From: Bacillus sp. J37
GTDB taxonomy: Bacteria > Bacillota > Bacilli > Bacillales > Bacillaceae
Direction: 5' to 3'
Length of the DNA stretch: 64,000 nt
Assembly: GCF_000518865.1 (NCBI RefSeq)
Contig: NZ_JAEK01000001.1
Coordinates: 1-64,000 of the forward strand
In this document: piece after piece, positions 25,442 through 36,056 of the stretch
Layout: each line of letters begins with the position of its first letter
Position numbering within the stretch: the first letter of the stretch is position 1
Position numbers and translations under genes: made by a program
The notes under the pieces: model-generated
What the model was told of the DNA's origin: nothing
What the model saw: only the letters and a program-made list of their open reading frames with translations
The model's database searches: none

Positions 25442-25500
25442 ACACCGGTAATTGGATGTAAGGATATACTGCTTACACGTACACGTGCCGGTGTGTTTTT
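25442..25500 (+). terminator. Structured terminator or attenuator between mreB and mreC
   Basis: ACACCGG (25442-25448) pairs with CCGGTGT (25488-25494) and runs into T residues. An inner hairpin TGTAAG/CTTACA forms within the loop (about 25457-25476). It would set mreB expression above mreCD. Confidence 0.7.
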
Positions 25501-25526
25501 AAATTGTAAATAAGAAGGTGTTCATC

Positions 25527-26477
25527 ATGCCACAGTTTTTTCTGAACAAACGCCTAATCTTGTTACTCGTTAGTGTTATTGTGTTAGTGTCATTAATTGG
25601 TTTTTCGTTAAAGGACGACCGACAGCTGTCATGGCCAGAGCAATTCTTACAAGATACGGTAAGTGTTTTTCAGTCTATTTTTCATAAACCTGCTACTTAT
25701 GTATCAAATGTTTTTGGTAATATAAAAGACCTTAAAAATACATACGAAGAAAATGAGCTGTTAAAAAGCAGGCTCGATGAGTATATGCAGCTCGAGGCAG
25801 ATCTTCAAGATTATAAAGTTGAAAATGAAAAATTGAAAATTGAGCTGGGAGAAGTCTCAGATTTACGAAAATACAATCCTATTTATTCAGCTGTTATAGG
25901 GCGGAATCCTGATAAATGGTATGACTATATCTCAATTGATAAAGGTGAACAAGACGGCGTCGAGCCAAATATGGCTGTTGTAACAGCACAAGGTTTGATT
26001 GGGAAAGTGAAATCAACTTCTCAATTTTCGTCAACAGTCCAGTTATTAAGTGCAACAGATTTAAAAAATAGAATTTCAGCTGAGGTACAGCCGGCAGAAG
26101 TGAAAGAGAATGAAGAAGAAAATAAAGATGAAAACAAAGATGAAAACAAAGAGACAACCAAAAGCAATGAAACCGTAACAGGCTTAATAGAGGGGTATGA
26201 CAAAGAAAAAGGCGCCCTTTTACTACGAAAAATTGAGTCTGACGTAAAGCTTGTTGAAGGTCAAAAAGTCATAACATCCGGTAAAGGTGGAGTTTTTCCA
26301 CGAGGAATTTTAATTGGAGAAATAATGGAAGTAGAGCCTGATTCATACGGATTAGAGCAAATGGCTTATATTAAACCAACAGCAGATTTTTACGATGTTG
26401 ATCGGGTATGGGTTGCAGATCGTGTTGCCTCATCTGAGGATCCTGTTGACGCGCTTGCCGAGGAAGAGGAGGAATAA
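25527..26477 (+). CDS. mreC: Rod-shape determining protein MreC
   Basis: 316 residues. ATG 25527 with AAGGTG 6 nt upstream is preferred over the GTG at 25518. One N-terminal membrane helix (about 8-28), a coiled coil (LKNTYEENELLKSRLDEYMQ, about 70-110) and a beta-rich extracytoplasmic domain with GRNPDKWYDYISIDKG. A Glu/Lys/Asn-rich insert (about 190-215, with a repeated KDEN unit) interrupts the second beta-barrel. MreC links MreB to the wall synthases. It is followed 2 nt later by mreD. Confidence 0.95.
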   Translation: MPQFFLNKRLILLLVSVIVLVSLIGFSLKDDRQLSWPEQFLQDTVSVFQSIFHKPATYVSNVFGNIKDLKNTYEENELLKSRLDEYMQLEADLQDYKVENEKLKIELGEVSDLRKYNPIYSAVIGRNPDKWYDYISIDKGEQDGVEPNMAVVTAQGLIGKVKSTSQFSSTVQLLSATDLKNRISAEVQPAEVKENEEENKDENKDENKETTKSNETVTGLIEGYDKEKGALLLRKIESDVKLVEGQKVITSGKGGVFPRGILIGEIMEVEPDSYGLEQMAYIKPTADFYDVDRVWVADRVASSEDPVDALAEEEEE

Positions 26478-26479
26478 TT

Positions 26480-26998
26480 TTGAGACGATTTATTCTTCCT
26501 TTTCTAGTTCTTTTTGTCTTTATATGTGAAAGTACCTTCGCTCAACTTGTGAATATTTCCTTTTTTGGTGAAGATTATTTATATATACCTAGATTTTTGC
26601 TGGTCTTTGTTATCTTTATTACAGTGTATTTAAATCGGACACAAGGTATGTTATTCGGGTTAATATTTGGCTTTTTACATGACGTGGTCTATATTGAAGT
26701 AATAGGGATCTATCTTTTTTCCTATGCTTTTCTTGCTTATCTAGTTTCAAAGGCGATGAAGGTGCTTCATAAACATGTTTTGATTGTCATCTTTTTGTCG
26801 ACTCTTGCCATCGCTATTCTGGAATTTTACGTATATGGCATTAATTACGCAATTGGTGCCACCGAAATGCCGTTATACGATTTTACAACCAAAAGGTTAC
26901 TTACAACCCTTGGGCTGAACTTCATTTTTGCGTTACTCTTTATTTTTCCGCTCAAGTCGTTTTTAACGAAATTAAAAAAAGCAGAATCAGAAGATTAA
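26480..26998 (+). CDS. mreD: Rod-shape determining protein MreD
   Basis: 172 residues from TTG 26480, with GAGGAGG 7 nt upstream, inside the mreC 3' end. A small integral membrane protein with about five helices ([19 protein letters not shown] at the start). It forms the MreBCD elongation complex. Adjacent to mreC and followed by minC, as in B. subtilis. Confidence 0.93.
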   Translation: MRRFILPFLVLFVFICESTFAQLVNISFFGEDYLYIPRFLLVFVIFITVYLNRTQGMLFGLIFGFLHDVVYIEVIGIYLFSYAFLAYLVSKAMKVLHKHVLIVIFLSTLAIAILEFYVYGINYAIGATEMPLYDFTTKRLLTTLGLNFIFALLFIFPLKSFLTKLKKAESED

Positions 26999-27129
26999 TA
27001 ATAGGTGTGGATGATTGTTATAAGAAACAAGATAAAAGAGCAACTATAAGAAAAATGATTACTAATTATCTCGTAAAAAAAGGAATTCGGGCAGTTCTGT
27101 CGAATAGTAAAATCGTTGAGGTGAACGTC

Positions 27130-27813
27130 ATGAAGGTCCAAAAACAACAATATGTTACGATTAAAGGCACGAAAGATGGCTTAACGTTGCATCTCGATGA
27201 TTCATGTTCTTTTGACCAATTGCTCCAAGAATTAGAGGAAATGCTATCTTTAAAACAGTATGTTCAACAAACTGGCCCTGTTATTGGAGTAAATGTTAAG
27301 GTTGGAAACCGTTTAATTAATGCGAATCAGCGAGAAAAACTAGAAACAGTTATAAAACAAAAGCGAAATCTTTTAGTTGAATCAATAGAAAGCAATGTCA
27401 TTACAAAAGATGAGGCATTGAGATTAAAAAAAGAAACAGAAATTGTGCCGGTAACCAAAATCGTTCGTTCCGGGCAAATATTAAAAGTAAAGGGAGATTT
27501 ACTGCTCATTGGGGATGTTAATCCTGGCGGAGAAGTAAATGCTTCTGGAAATATTTTTGTTTTAGGTGCTTTAAAAGGGATTGCTCATGCTGGCAATGAT
27601 GGGAATAACCAAGCGGTGATTGCTGCTTCTCTTATGAAGCCGTCACAACTGCGAATCGGTGAGATCATTAATCGGGCACCAGATCATACCCCTCATGAGG
27701 GTTCTGAGATGGAATGTGCTTATTTAAATGAAGATGAAGAAATGGTAATTGAGAGATTACAACAACTAACTCATCTACGACCAAATTTAACAAGGTTTGA
27801 AGGAGGAATCTAA
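27130..27813 (+). CDS. minC: Septum site-determining protein MinC
   Basis: 227 residues from ATG 27130, with GAGGTGA 5 nt upstream; this matches the B. subtilis length (226). The open frame extends 41 codons further up to a GTG at 27007, but that part has no counterpart in the family. It has an N-terminal FtsZ-inhibiting domain ([19 protein letters not shown]) and a C-terminal beta-helix ([23 protein letters not shown] as overlapping segments) that binds MinD. It is the first gene of minCD, 2 nt before minD. Confidence 0.96.
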   Translation: MKVQKQQYVTIKGTKDGLTLHLDDSCSFDQLLQELEEMLSLKQYVQQTGPVIGVNVKVGNRLINANQREKLETVIKQKRNLLVESIESNVITKDEALRLKKETEIVPVTKIVRSGQILKVKGDLLLIGDVNPGGEVNASGNIFVLGALKGIAHAGNDGNNQAVIAASLMKPSQLRIGEIINRAPDHTPHEGSEMECAYLNEDEEMVIERLQQLTHLRPNLTRFEGGI

Positions 27814-27815
27814 CA

Positions 27816-28619
27816 ATGGGTGAAGCAATTGTCATAACCTCAGGGAAAGGTGGCGTTGGGAAAACAACGACATCGGCAAATATTGGGACAGCTTTAGCTA
27901 TATTAGGCAAACGGGTTTGTCTAGTAGATACAGACATCGGTCTTCGAAACCTTGATGTCGTAATGGGACTTGAAAATCGTATTATCTATGATTTGGTTGA
28001 TGTAGTGGAAGGGCGTTGTAAAATGCATCAAGCTCTCGTCAAAGATAAACGTTTTGAAGATCTGTTATATTTACTTCCAGCTGCACAAACAAGTGATAAA
28101 ACAGCTGTTAAGCCAGAACAAATGAAAAAACTGGTGAATGAATTAAAACAGGATTACGATTATATCGTGATCGATTGTCCTGCCGGTATTGAACAGGGGT
28201 ACAAAAATGCAGTTGCCGGGGCAGATAAAGCAATTGTTGTAACAACACCTGAAATATCGGCTGTTCGTGATGCAGACCGTATTATCGGTTTATTAGAGCA
28301 GGAGGATATTGAACCGCCAAAGTTAGTAATCAATCGTATCCGAAATCATCTTGTGAAAAATGGGGACATGCTTGATGTAGACGAAATTGTTACTCATTTA
28401 TCAATTGACCTTATTGGAATCGTAGCAGATGACGACGATGTCATTAAAGCATCTAATAATGGTGAACCAATTGCTATGGACCCAAACAACCGTGCAGCGA
28501 TTGCTTACAGAAATATTGCACGACGTATTTTAGGGGAATCTGTTCCATTACAATCTTTAGATGAACCAAACAAAGGGATGCTTGTTAAGTTAAAAAGATT
28601 TTTTGGTGTTCGTGTGTAA
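27816..28619 (+). CDS. minD: Septum site-determining protein MinD
   Basis: 267 residues. Membrane-associated ATPase that recruits MinC to block polar division. It has the deviant Walker A (TSGKGGVGKTTTSANIG), the DTDIGLRNLDVVMGLE switch region and YIVIDCPAGIEQG (Walker B). A C-terminal amphipathic membrane-targeting helix is present (GMLVKLKRFFGVRV). Confidence 0.98.
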   Translation: MGEAIVITSGKGGVGKTTTSANIGTALAILGKRVCLVDTDIGLRNLDVVMGLENRIIYDLVDVVEGRCKMHQALVKDKRFEDLLYLLPAAQTSDKTAVKPEQMKKLVNELKQDYDYIVIDCPAGIEQGYKNAVAGADKAIVVTTPEISAVRDADRIIGLLEQEDIEPPKLVINRIRNHLVKNGDMLDVDEIVTHLSIDLIGIVADDDDVIKASNNGEPIAMDPNNRAAIAYRNIARRILGESVPLQSLDEPNKGMLVKLKRFFGVRV

Positions 28620-28647
28620 AACATACATTCATAGATACATAGATTCT

Positions 28648-28684
28648 AGACTAGATTTCTCAAATGAATTCTAGTCTTTTTTCT
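28648..28684 (+). terminator. Terminator after minD
   Basis: AGACTAGA (28648-28655) pairs with TCTAGTCT (28670-28677), followed by a T-rich tract. Confidence 0.8.
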
Positions 28685-28742
28685 TTTCCTTCTTAATCCT
28701 CACTTTAAAGCAAACAACTTTTATCTAGATCCTATAAAAACA

Positions 28743-28772
28743 TTCATATTCCATAAGGACAAGGCATACACT
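28743..28772 (+). promoter_or_regulatory. Candidate sigma-E promoter of the spoIVF operon
   Basis: TCATATT (28744-28750), a 14-nt spacer and CATACACT (28765-28772) match the sigma-E consensus closely. The spoIVF operon is known to be sigma-E dependent in B. subtilis. Confidence 0.8.
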
Positions 28773-28802
28773 TGTACAAACTTGCTAAAAGGATGGATGG
28801 GG

Positions 28803-29597
28803 ATGAGTCATCGAGCGGACGAAATAAGAAAAAGAATTGCAAAAAGAAAACGAGATCGAGGAATAGTAGGTAGTCAAACCAACGAGACATCACAAAGAAC
28901 ATCACTTTTTATGAGTGAGGAAGAGCGATATGGCGGTGTATATTCACCCCCTACCTATGAAGGTGGCCCAGGAAATCAAAGAGGAGCCCACCCACTTTTC
29001 CGTACCGAAGTTTTTATCTTCAAAATTTTATTTTCAGCGGTATTGGTATTAATAACAGCTATCGTCTTTAAAAATGGATCTCCGCTGTTTGATAAGGCGA
29101 AAGAAGTTGTACACTACTCGCTTGAAGAAGAATTTCAATTTGCGACTGTATCTAAATGGTATCGAGATCAGTTCGGTGAACCATTAGCTTTGTTTAACAA
29201 TGGCACGAATGACAATGAAAAAGCAGAAAATGAAACAGAGGTGGCCCAGCTTGCTGTTCCTGCATCAGGGAAGGTGTTGGAATCGTTCAAAGATAATGGT
29301 CAAGGAATTATGGTGGAAACGAATCGACCTTCTGTTGAAGCAATGAATGAAGGAATTATTATTGAGGCTGGTGAAAAAGAAGATACAGGCCTTACGATTG
29401 TCCTGCAGCATGCAGATGGTACGAAATCCTGGTATGGAAATCTAGACAAAATAGATGTGCCGCTTTATGATTTTGTTGAAAAGGGAAAAGAATTAGGCAG
29501 AATTAAGCTTTCAGAAAATCAAAAGGGAACTTATTACTTCGCGATCAAAAAGGGTGATTCCTTTATTGACCCAATACAGGTGATACAATTTGAATAG
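28803..29597 (+). CDS. spoIVFA: Stage IV sporulation protein FA
   Basis: 264 residues from ATG 28803 (AAAGGA 9 nt upstream), equal in length to the B. subtilis protein. Arg/Lys-rich cytoplasmic start (RKRIAKRKRDRG), one membrane helix (about 73-93) and a degenerate LytM/M23-like C-terminal domain (LTIVLQHADGTKSWYGNLDK). SpoIVFA stabilises and inhibits the SpoIVFB protease together with BofA in the outer forespore membrane. Its end overlaps spoIVFB by 8 nt. Confidence 0.95.
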   Translation: MSHRADEIRKRIAKRKRDRGIVGSQTNETSQRTSLFMSEEERYGGVYSPPTYEGGPGNQRGAHPLFRTEVFIFKILFSAVLVLITAIVFKNGSPLFDKAKEVVHYSLEEEFQFATVSKWYRDQFGEPLALFNNGTNDNEKAENETEVAQLAVPASGKVLESFKDNGQGIMVETNRPSVEAMNEGIIIEAGEKEDTGLTIVLQHADGTKSWYGNLDKIDVPLYDFVEKGKELGRIKLSENQKGTYYFAIKKGDSFIDPIQVIQFE

Positions 29598-30456
29598 ATA
29601 CTTATCACTTCTCCAAAAAATACATATACATCCTTTGTTATGGGTCATGATTGCAATTAGTGTCATTACAGCTAACTTTAAACCATTATTTCTCTTAATG
29701 ATCATTATTTTTGTACATGAAATGGGCCATGCAATCAGTGCTCATTTTTTTTCTTGGAGGATAAAGTCCATAATGCTTCTCCCCTTTGGAGGAGTTGCTG
29801 AGGTTGATGAGCATGGAAATCGTTCATTAAGGGAAGAATGTATGGTTGTACTTGCAGGACCATTTCAGCATCTATGGCTTCAGGGAGCAGCTTTTCTCCT
29901 TTATATCTCTCAGGTTATTCATATAAGTGACTATCAATTGTTCACATTTTATAACTTATCCGTTTTATTGTTTAATTTATTGCCTGTTTGGCCATTAGAT
30001 GGCGGTAAGCTATTATTTATTATATTTTCAAAACATTGGTCATACCAAAAAGCTCATTCCTATATGATGATCACATCTATTATCTTTTTAGTTTTTTACG
30101 TAACAGCTATTCTCTTATTTTCTCCTACCCATTTAAATATGTGGATTATTACAACCTTTCTCGTTTATAGTCTCTATCATGAACATAAAAATAAAATGTA
30201 CAGCTGTTTACGTTTTTTAATGGAGAGATATTACGGAAAACAAACCCAAATAAATCGAATTAAACCGATTGTGGTGGAAGAATCTGAATTAGTGTACCAT
30301 GTCCTCCTGCAATTCCAACGAGGCTGCAAACACTTAATCATAGTTGAACGAAATGGAACAAAGGTGTCAGAAATGGATGAAAATGAACTTTTACATGCAT
30401 ACTTTGCAAATAAACTAACAGACTCTAAAATAGGAGACCTTGTGTATGACTATTAA
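29590..30456 (+). CDS. spoIVFB: Intramembrane zinc metalloprotease SpoIVFB (pro-sigma-K processing)
   Basis: 288 residues from TTG 29590, overlapping spoIVFA, with the B. subtilis length. A site-2 protease with six predicted helices. HEMGH lies at residues 43-47 (zinc ligands H43, H47; catalytic E44), and the third ligand is in the PVWPLDGGK motif near residue 137. A C-terminal CBS-like domain (from about 205) senses ATP. It releases pro-sigma-K in the mother cell when the forespore signals. Confidence 0.96.
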   Translation: MNRYLSLLQKIHIHPLLWVMIAISVITANFKPLFLLMIIIFVHEMGHAISAHFFSWRIKSIMLLPFGGVAEVDEHGNRSLREECMVVLAGPFQHLWLQGAAFLLYISQVIHISDYQLFTFYNLSVLLFNLLPVWPLDGGKLLFIIFSKHWSYQKAHSYMMITSIIFLVFYVTAILLFSPTHLNMWIITTFLVYSLYHEHKNKMYSCLRFLMERYYGKQTQINRIKPIVVEESELVYHVLLQFQRGCKHLIIVERNGTKVSEMDENELLHAYFANKLTDSKIGDLVYDY

Positions 30457-30638
30457 AATGGATGTTCTTAAGAGTTCAATGAATAAACTGTATAGGTTGA
30501 ACGAAACGAGCATCCTGGCAACTTCAATTAATCAAAAGAACAGTTTGCAAAACCACCTATTACTTAGATAAGATGCTAGAAGAAGCAACCTGTAGTAAAA
30601 TAGTGACAAAGCCAAAGAAAGAGAGAGTTTAACATAAC

Positions 30639-32105
30639 GTGCGTAAAATAATTATAAATGAAAAAGGCAGAGAAACCCGCTGCGCCATTTTCGAACATGA
30701 ACAATTAGCAGAAATTCACCAATCTTATTCCTCAGAAGACGATATTGTTGGAAACATATATATTGGTCGAGTAAAAAAGGTATTACCAGGCATGCAGGCA
30801 GCCTTTGTAGATATCGGGCTATCACAAAATGGATACCTTCATCGAAACGACATTATACGCTATCAGCAAGCAAATCAATCTGAATCAAATCCATCAATTT
30901 CTCATTATATTAAAGAAGGAGAAAAGATTTTCGTTCAGGTTGTTAAAGTCGGGACAGAACAAAAGGGACCAAAGTTGACCATGAACCTTGAATTTGGTGG
31001 ACATTTACTTGTCTACATGCCGTATGGTAACTATTTGGCGGTTTCGAAAAAACTACAAGATGAACAGGAAAGACAACGGCTTTTAAACATAGCTCAAACG
31101 TTTATACAGGATCAAGAAGGGATTCTTTTTCGTACAGCTTCTAAGGAACAATCAAAGGTGGAGCTGGAAAAAGAGTATGATCATTTAAAACAGAAATTTA
31201 AAGAGGTAAAGAAACAAACACATGATAAGCCTATATGTGTATTCGAATCTAGACATTTTATTGACAGGATTTTATCTGAGATCGTTTTAAAAGATGAGGA
31301 TTTGTTAATTTGTGATCAAATTGAACGGGTCCAGCAGCTAAAGCTGCTTTTTCCTAAAACATCTGTTCACTATCATGAACATAAAGAGGCAATCTTCTCT
31401 ACATATAAAATAGAACAAGAAATCGAAAAATTACTCAAGCCTTTAGTATGGTTGAAAAACGGTGCTTACATCTTTATTGAGCAAACCGAGGCTATGACAA
31501 TTATTGACGTTAATACCGGAAAATTTTCCGGGAAATTATCGATGCGTGACACAGTTTTGAAAACGAACGAACTTGCTGCTATCGAAATAGCGAAACAAAT
31601 TAGGTTAAGAAATCTTAGTGGAATCATCTTGATTGATTTTATTGATATGAAGCATAAACAAGATCAAAACAAGATACTTGAGACGATGAAACGGGAAATG
31701 AATAAGGATCGTGTTCAGCACAAAGTCATCGGCTTTACAGAATTAAATATATTACAGCTAACAAGAAAGAAAATGCGCAAGTCGTTAGAAAGTAATGTGA
31801 CAGATTTTTGTAAAACATGTCGTGGCTCAGGACGTATTGCCTCCGCTGAGTCTGTTGCATATAAATTAGAGAGAGAACTATGGGAATATCAATTTATGGA
31901 TGAAGAAGCCATGTGGATTGAAGCAACAGGGGATGTCATCGACTTATTAAAAGGAACAAATGAAGAACACTTAAAAAGGCTTCAAGATATGTTGAAATTT
32001 AAAATTCTATTCTCAGAGATATTATCACATGTCCCTACGTATCGGATTAAGCAAATGGGTGATGAACGATTACTAATGGAAAAGCTGTCATCAACCCCTT
32101 ATTAA
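30639..32105 (+). CDS. Ribonuclease E/G family protein
   Basis: 488 residues from GTG 30639. It has an S1 domain (GNIYIGRVKKVLPGMQAAFV, about 35-120), an RNase H-like region, and catalytic metal-binding motifs MTIIDVNTGKFSG and IILIDFIDMKHK. The zinc-link CKTCRGSGR follows (about 390). All key residues are kept, so it is probably active in rRNA or mRNA processing. B. subtilis has no RNase E/G; the gene occurs between spoIVFB and rplU in other Bacillaceae. The 182-nt gap before it contains GTTCAA/TTGAAC and AAACTGT/ACAGTTT inverted repeats. Confidence 0.93.
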   Translation: MRKIIINEKGRETRCAIFEHEQLAEIHQSYSSEDDIVGNIYIGRVKKVLPGMQAAFVDIGLSQNGYLHRNDIIRYQQANQSESNPSISHYIKEGEKIFVQVVKVGTEQKGPKLTMNLEFGGHLLVYMPYGNYLAVSKKLQDEQERQRLLNIAQTFIQDQEGILFRTASKEQSKVELEKEYDHLKQKFKEVKKQTHDKPICVFESRHFIDRILSEIVLKDEDLLICDQIERVQQLKLLFPKTSVHYHEHKEAIFSTYKIEQEIEKLLKPLVWLKNGAYIFIEQTEAMTIIDVNTGKFSGKLSMRDTVLKTNELAAIEIAKQIRLRNLSGIILIDFIDMKHKQDQNKILETMKREMNKDRVQHKVIGFTELNILQLTRKKMRKSLESNVTDFCKTCRGSGRIASAESVAYKLERELWEYQFMDEEAMWIEATGDVIDLLKGTNEEHLKRLQDMLKFKILFSEILSHVPTYRIKQMGDERLLMEKLSSTPY

Positions 32106-32121
32106 ATCAATTAAAAATTAG

Positions 32122-32150
32122 TTGCATAATTTAATAGGATTTGTTATTAT
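32122..32150 (+). promoter_or_regulatory. Promoter of the rplU operon
   Basis: TTGCAT (32122-32127), 17-nt spacer, TATTAT (32145-32150) with an extended TGT at 32142-32144. Confidence 0.7.
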
Positions 32151-32162
32151 GTAACATGTTAT

Positions 32163-32250
32163 GACTTGTAGCGCACCCGTGCTACAACCGCTCAAATCAT
32201 GGTTTTTAAAGCAATGCCAGGCATTCACCTGATTTTGGCGAGTCTTAGTT
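32163..32250 (+). promoter_or_regulatory. Ribosomal protein L21 leader
   Basis: The region has the features of the L21 leader seen upstream of rplU in Firmicutes: a TTGTAGC/GCTACAA stem (32166-32172 with 32181-32187), then the conserved ATGGTTTTTAAAGCAATGCC stretch, then a stem with CCAGGCATTCACCTG. It probably mediates autoregulation by L21. Recognised from memory of the motif, without a covariance search. Confidence 0.8.
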
Positions 32251-32267
32251 TATAGGAGGTGCAGAGA

Positions 32268-32576
32268 ATGTACGCAATTATCGAAACTGGTGGAAAACAA
32301 ATCAAGGTTGAAGAAGGTCAAGTAATCTACGTTGAAAAGCTAGGTGCTGACCAAGGTGAATCGGTAACGTTTGACAAAGTTTTATTTGTAGGTGGTGACA
32401 ACGTTCAAGTTGGTAGCCCAACTGTGAGCGGTGCGACTGTTACAGCGAAAGTTGAAAAACAAGGTCGTCAAAAGAAAATCACTGTTTTCAAATATAAAGC
32501 AAAGAAAAACTACCGCAAAAAACAAGGTCACCGTCAGCCATACACAAAAGTTGTGATTGAAAAAATCAACGCGTAA
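32268..32576 (+). CDS. rplU: 50S ribosomal protein L21
   Basis: 102 residues from ATG 32268 (AGGAGGTG upstream), same length as in B. subtilis. Starts [18 protein letters not shown] and ends in the basic RNA-binding tail ([19 protein letters not shown]). First gene of rplU-prp-rpmA. Confidence 0.98.
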   Translation: MYAIIETGGKQIKVEEGQVIYVEKLGADQGESVTFDKVLFVGGDNVQVGSPTVSGATVTAKVEKQGRQKKITVFKYKAKKNYRKKQGHRQPYTKVVIEKINA

Positions 32577-32587
32577 GGCGATTTGAT

Positions 32588-32920
32588 ATGATAAATGCTA
32601 GAATTTATCGTTCAAATAAGGGACTTATCACATCGTTCACACTCTCTGGACATGCTGCATTCGATGAATACGGCAAAGATATTGTTTGTGCTGGAGCTTC
32701 TGCTGTTACCTTTGGTGCTGTGAATGCAGTACTTTCACTAACAAATATTGAACCACAAATTGATCAAGGTGGAGAAGGAGGATTTTTACAAGTTAAACTT
32801 CCTTCAAATCTCGACGGATCTACAAGTGAAAGAGTTCAATTATTGTTAGAGGGTATGGTTGTCTCTCTCCAAACAATTGAAAGAGATTATGGACAATATA
32901 TCTCGGTATCAGATGAATAA
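32588..32920 (+). CDS. prp: Ribosomal-processing cysteine protease Prp
   Basis: 110 residues. It removes the N-terminal extension of L27. Catalytic His22 (SGHAAFDEYG) and Cys34 (DIVCAGASAV) are in the positions known for the S. aureus enzyme. It lies between rplU and rpmA. The matching cleavage site is present in L27 of this window. B. subtilis name: ysxB. Confidence 0.96.
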   Translation: MINARIYRSNKGLITSFTLSGHAAFDEYGKDIVCAGASAVTFGAVNAVLSLTNIEPQIDQGGEGGFLQVKLPSNLDGSTSERVQLLLEGMVVSLQTIERDYGQYISVSDE

Positions 32921-32932
32921 AGCAGGAGGTGA

Positions 32933-33229
<297 letters not shown>

Positions 33230-33239
33230 GCTTATGAAA

Positions 33240-33273
33240 AACTCTAGCCTAACACCAGGTTAGAGTTTTTTTA
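33240..33273 (+). terminator. Terminator after rpmA
   Basis: AACTCTAGCCT (33240-33250) pairs with AGGTTAGAGTT (33257-33267), with one G-U pair and a 6-nt loop, followed by T residues. Confidence 0.9.
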
Positions 33274-33464
33274 AAGACTTCTTTTCATTTATTCATGAGG
33301 CTAACTCCTAAATGGATTTTAGTTAATGAAGGCAAACAAATTTCTACATAATGCTTCTATATCTAATCTTCTATTAACTCCGGTTTTAAGCAAAAGATAC
33401 GTAATAAATTTCCATGATATTTTATAGAAAGTTTTTATTAAAAGCTCTTTTCCAAAACAATGTT

Positions 33465-33473
33465 TGTTATAAT
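33465..33473 (+). promoter_or_regulatory. Candidate extended -10 promoter of spo0B-obg
   Basis: TGTTATAAT is an extended -10 element; the -35 region is poor. The 308-nt rpmA-spo0B gap otherwise contains the rpmA terminator and AT-rich sequence with no gene. Confidence 0.45.
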
Positions 33474-33537
33474 TTTTAATACAGCCTAAATACGGTAATT
33501 AACTCCTTGATGAAAATAACCTAGTAGGAGAAAATGT

Positions 33538-34101
33538 ATGGAAAATAAACAAAATGAAATAGATATAGTTAATATTTTAAGTCATTCACGTCATGATTGG
33601 ATGAACAAATTGCAATTAATTAAGGGAAATCTTTCTTTGCAAAAATACGATCGTGTCCAAGAAATTCTTGAAGAGATTGTCATTGAAGCGCAACAGGAAT
33701 CAAAACTGTGCAATTTGCAACTACCACTTTTTGCTAGTTACCTGATGACCTTTAATTGGAGCAACCATCATTTTCTATTGGAATATGAGGTACTGGGAGA
33801 GACAAGAAATATTGCTCAATATGATAAACCAATCACCCAATGGAGTAAAAAGTTTTTGGAAATACTGGATCATGTAGTTGATTATTCTGGTGAAAATCGC
33901 GTCTGTATTACATTACATACTGGACATACATCAAGAGAAACTGTGCGTTTCTTTTTTGATTTTGAAGGAATAATAAAAGAGAAAGAACAAGTTACATCAT
34001 GGTTTCAAAATAATGACCATAGTCCAATTTGTATAGAGGAAATTGCTATTGGTACATATCAAATAACAGTAACAGTATCACTAAATGATACGAAAATCTA
34101 A
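33538..34101 (+). CDS. spo0B: Sporulation initiation phosphotransferase Spo0B
   Basis: 187 residues. It passes phosphate from Spo0F to Spo0A in the phosphorelay. The active helix SHSRHDWMNKLQLIKGNLS contains the phosphorylated His (H19), and a degenerate histidine-kinase-like C-terminal domain follows. It is placed before obg, as in B. subtilis, where the two are co-transcribed. Confidence 0.95.
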   Translation: MENKQNEIDIVNILSHSRHDWMNKLQLIKGNLSLQKYDRVQEILEEIVIEAQQESKLCNLQLPLFASYLMTFNWSNHHFLLEYEVLGETRNIAQYDKPITQWSKKFLEILDHVVDYSGENRVCITLHTGHTSRETVRFFFDFEGIIKEKEQVTSWFQNNDHSPICIEEIAIGTYQITVTVSLNDTKI

Positions 34102-34137
34102 GCTAAAGAAGGATACTTCTTTATGAGGGTTATATAG

Positions 34138-35436
<1,299 letters not shown>

Positions 35437-35450
35437 CATAGAAGACTAAG

Positions 35451-35477
35451 AAGAGGGCTGAATACGGCTCTCTTTTT
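35451..35477 (+). terminator. Terminator after obg
   Basis: AAGAGGGC (35451-35458) pairs with GCTCTCTT (35467-35474), followed by T residues. Confidence 0.8.
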
Positions 35478-35598
35478 ATGTATGAACCACATTATGTTGA
35501 TTTTTGGACAAATCTTCTGTTTTTCTTAGAAAAACAGAAGAAATTTAGCCAATATTGTGATAAATTATCTACATTGAGAAAATTGTGGGAGGGAAAAC

Positions 35599-36042
35599 AT
35601 GAAGGATGATACCTTTTATTTAGTGAGAGAAGATATACTTCCGGAAGCAATGAAAAAAACGCTTGAAGTAAAGAAATTAATTGAACGAGGCAAGGTTGAC
35701 TCAGTTGCAGAAGCGGTTCAACGGGTAGATATGAGTCGCAGTGCTTTTTATAAATATCGTGATGCTGTCTTCCCTTTTCATACAATGGTAAAGGAAAAAT
35801 TAATCACCCTTTTTTTCCATTTAGAAGATCGGAGCGGAACACTCTCACAATTGTTGTCAGTCGTTGCAAATGCAGGCTGTAATGTCCTGACGATTCATCA
35901 GACAATCCCGATACAGGGGAGAGCCAATGTGACATTATCTCTCAATACGAATGGAATGAATGAAGATATCAATCACTTAATGGCGAAATTAAAGCGTTTA
36001 GAGTTTGTAGAGAAAGTAGAGATTTTAGGTCAGGGAGCATAA
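35599..36042 (+). CDS. thrR: ACT-domain protein ThrR/PheB
   Basis: 147 residues. The N-terminal half has a helix-turn-helix-like segment ([20 protein letters not shown]) and the C-terminal half is an ACT domain ([20 protein letters not shown]). The B. subtilis orthologue, formerly PheB, has been described as a repressor of threonine genes. It sits 14 nt upstream of pheA. Confidence 0.9.
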   Translation: MKDDTFYLVREDILPEAMKKTLEVKKLIERGKVDSVAEAVQRVDMSRSAFYKYRDAVFPFHTMVKEKLITLFFHLEDRSGTLSQLLSVVANAGCNVLTIHQTIPIQGRANVTLSLNTNGMNEDINHLMAKLKRLEFVEKVEILGQGA

Positions 36043-36056
36043 GGAGTTGAAGATAG

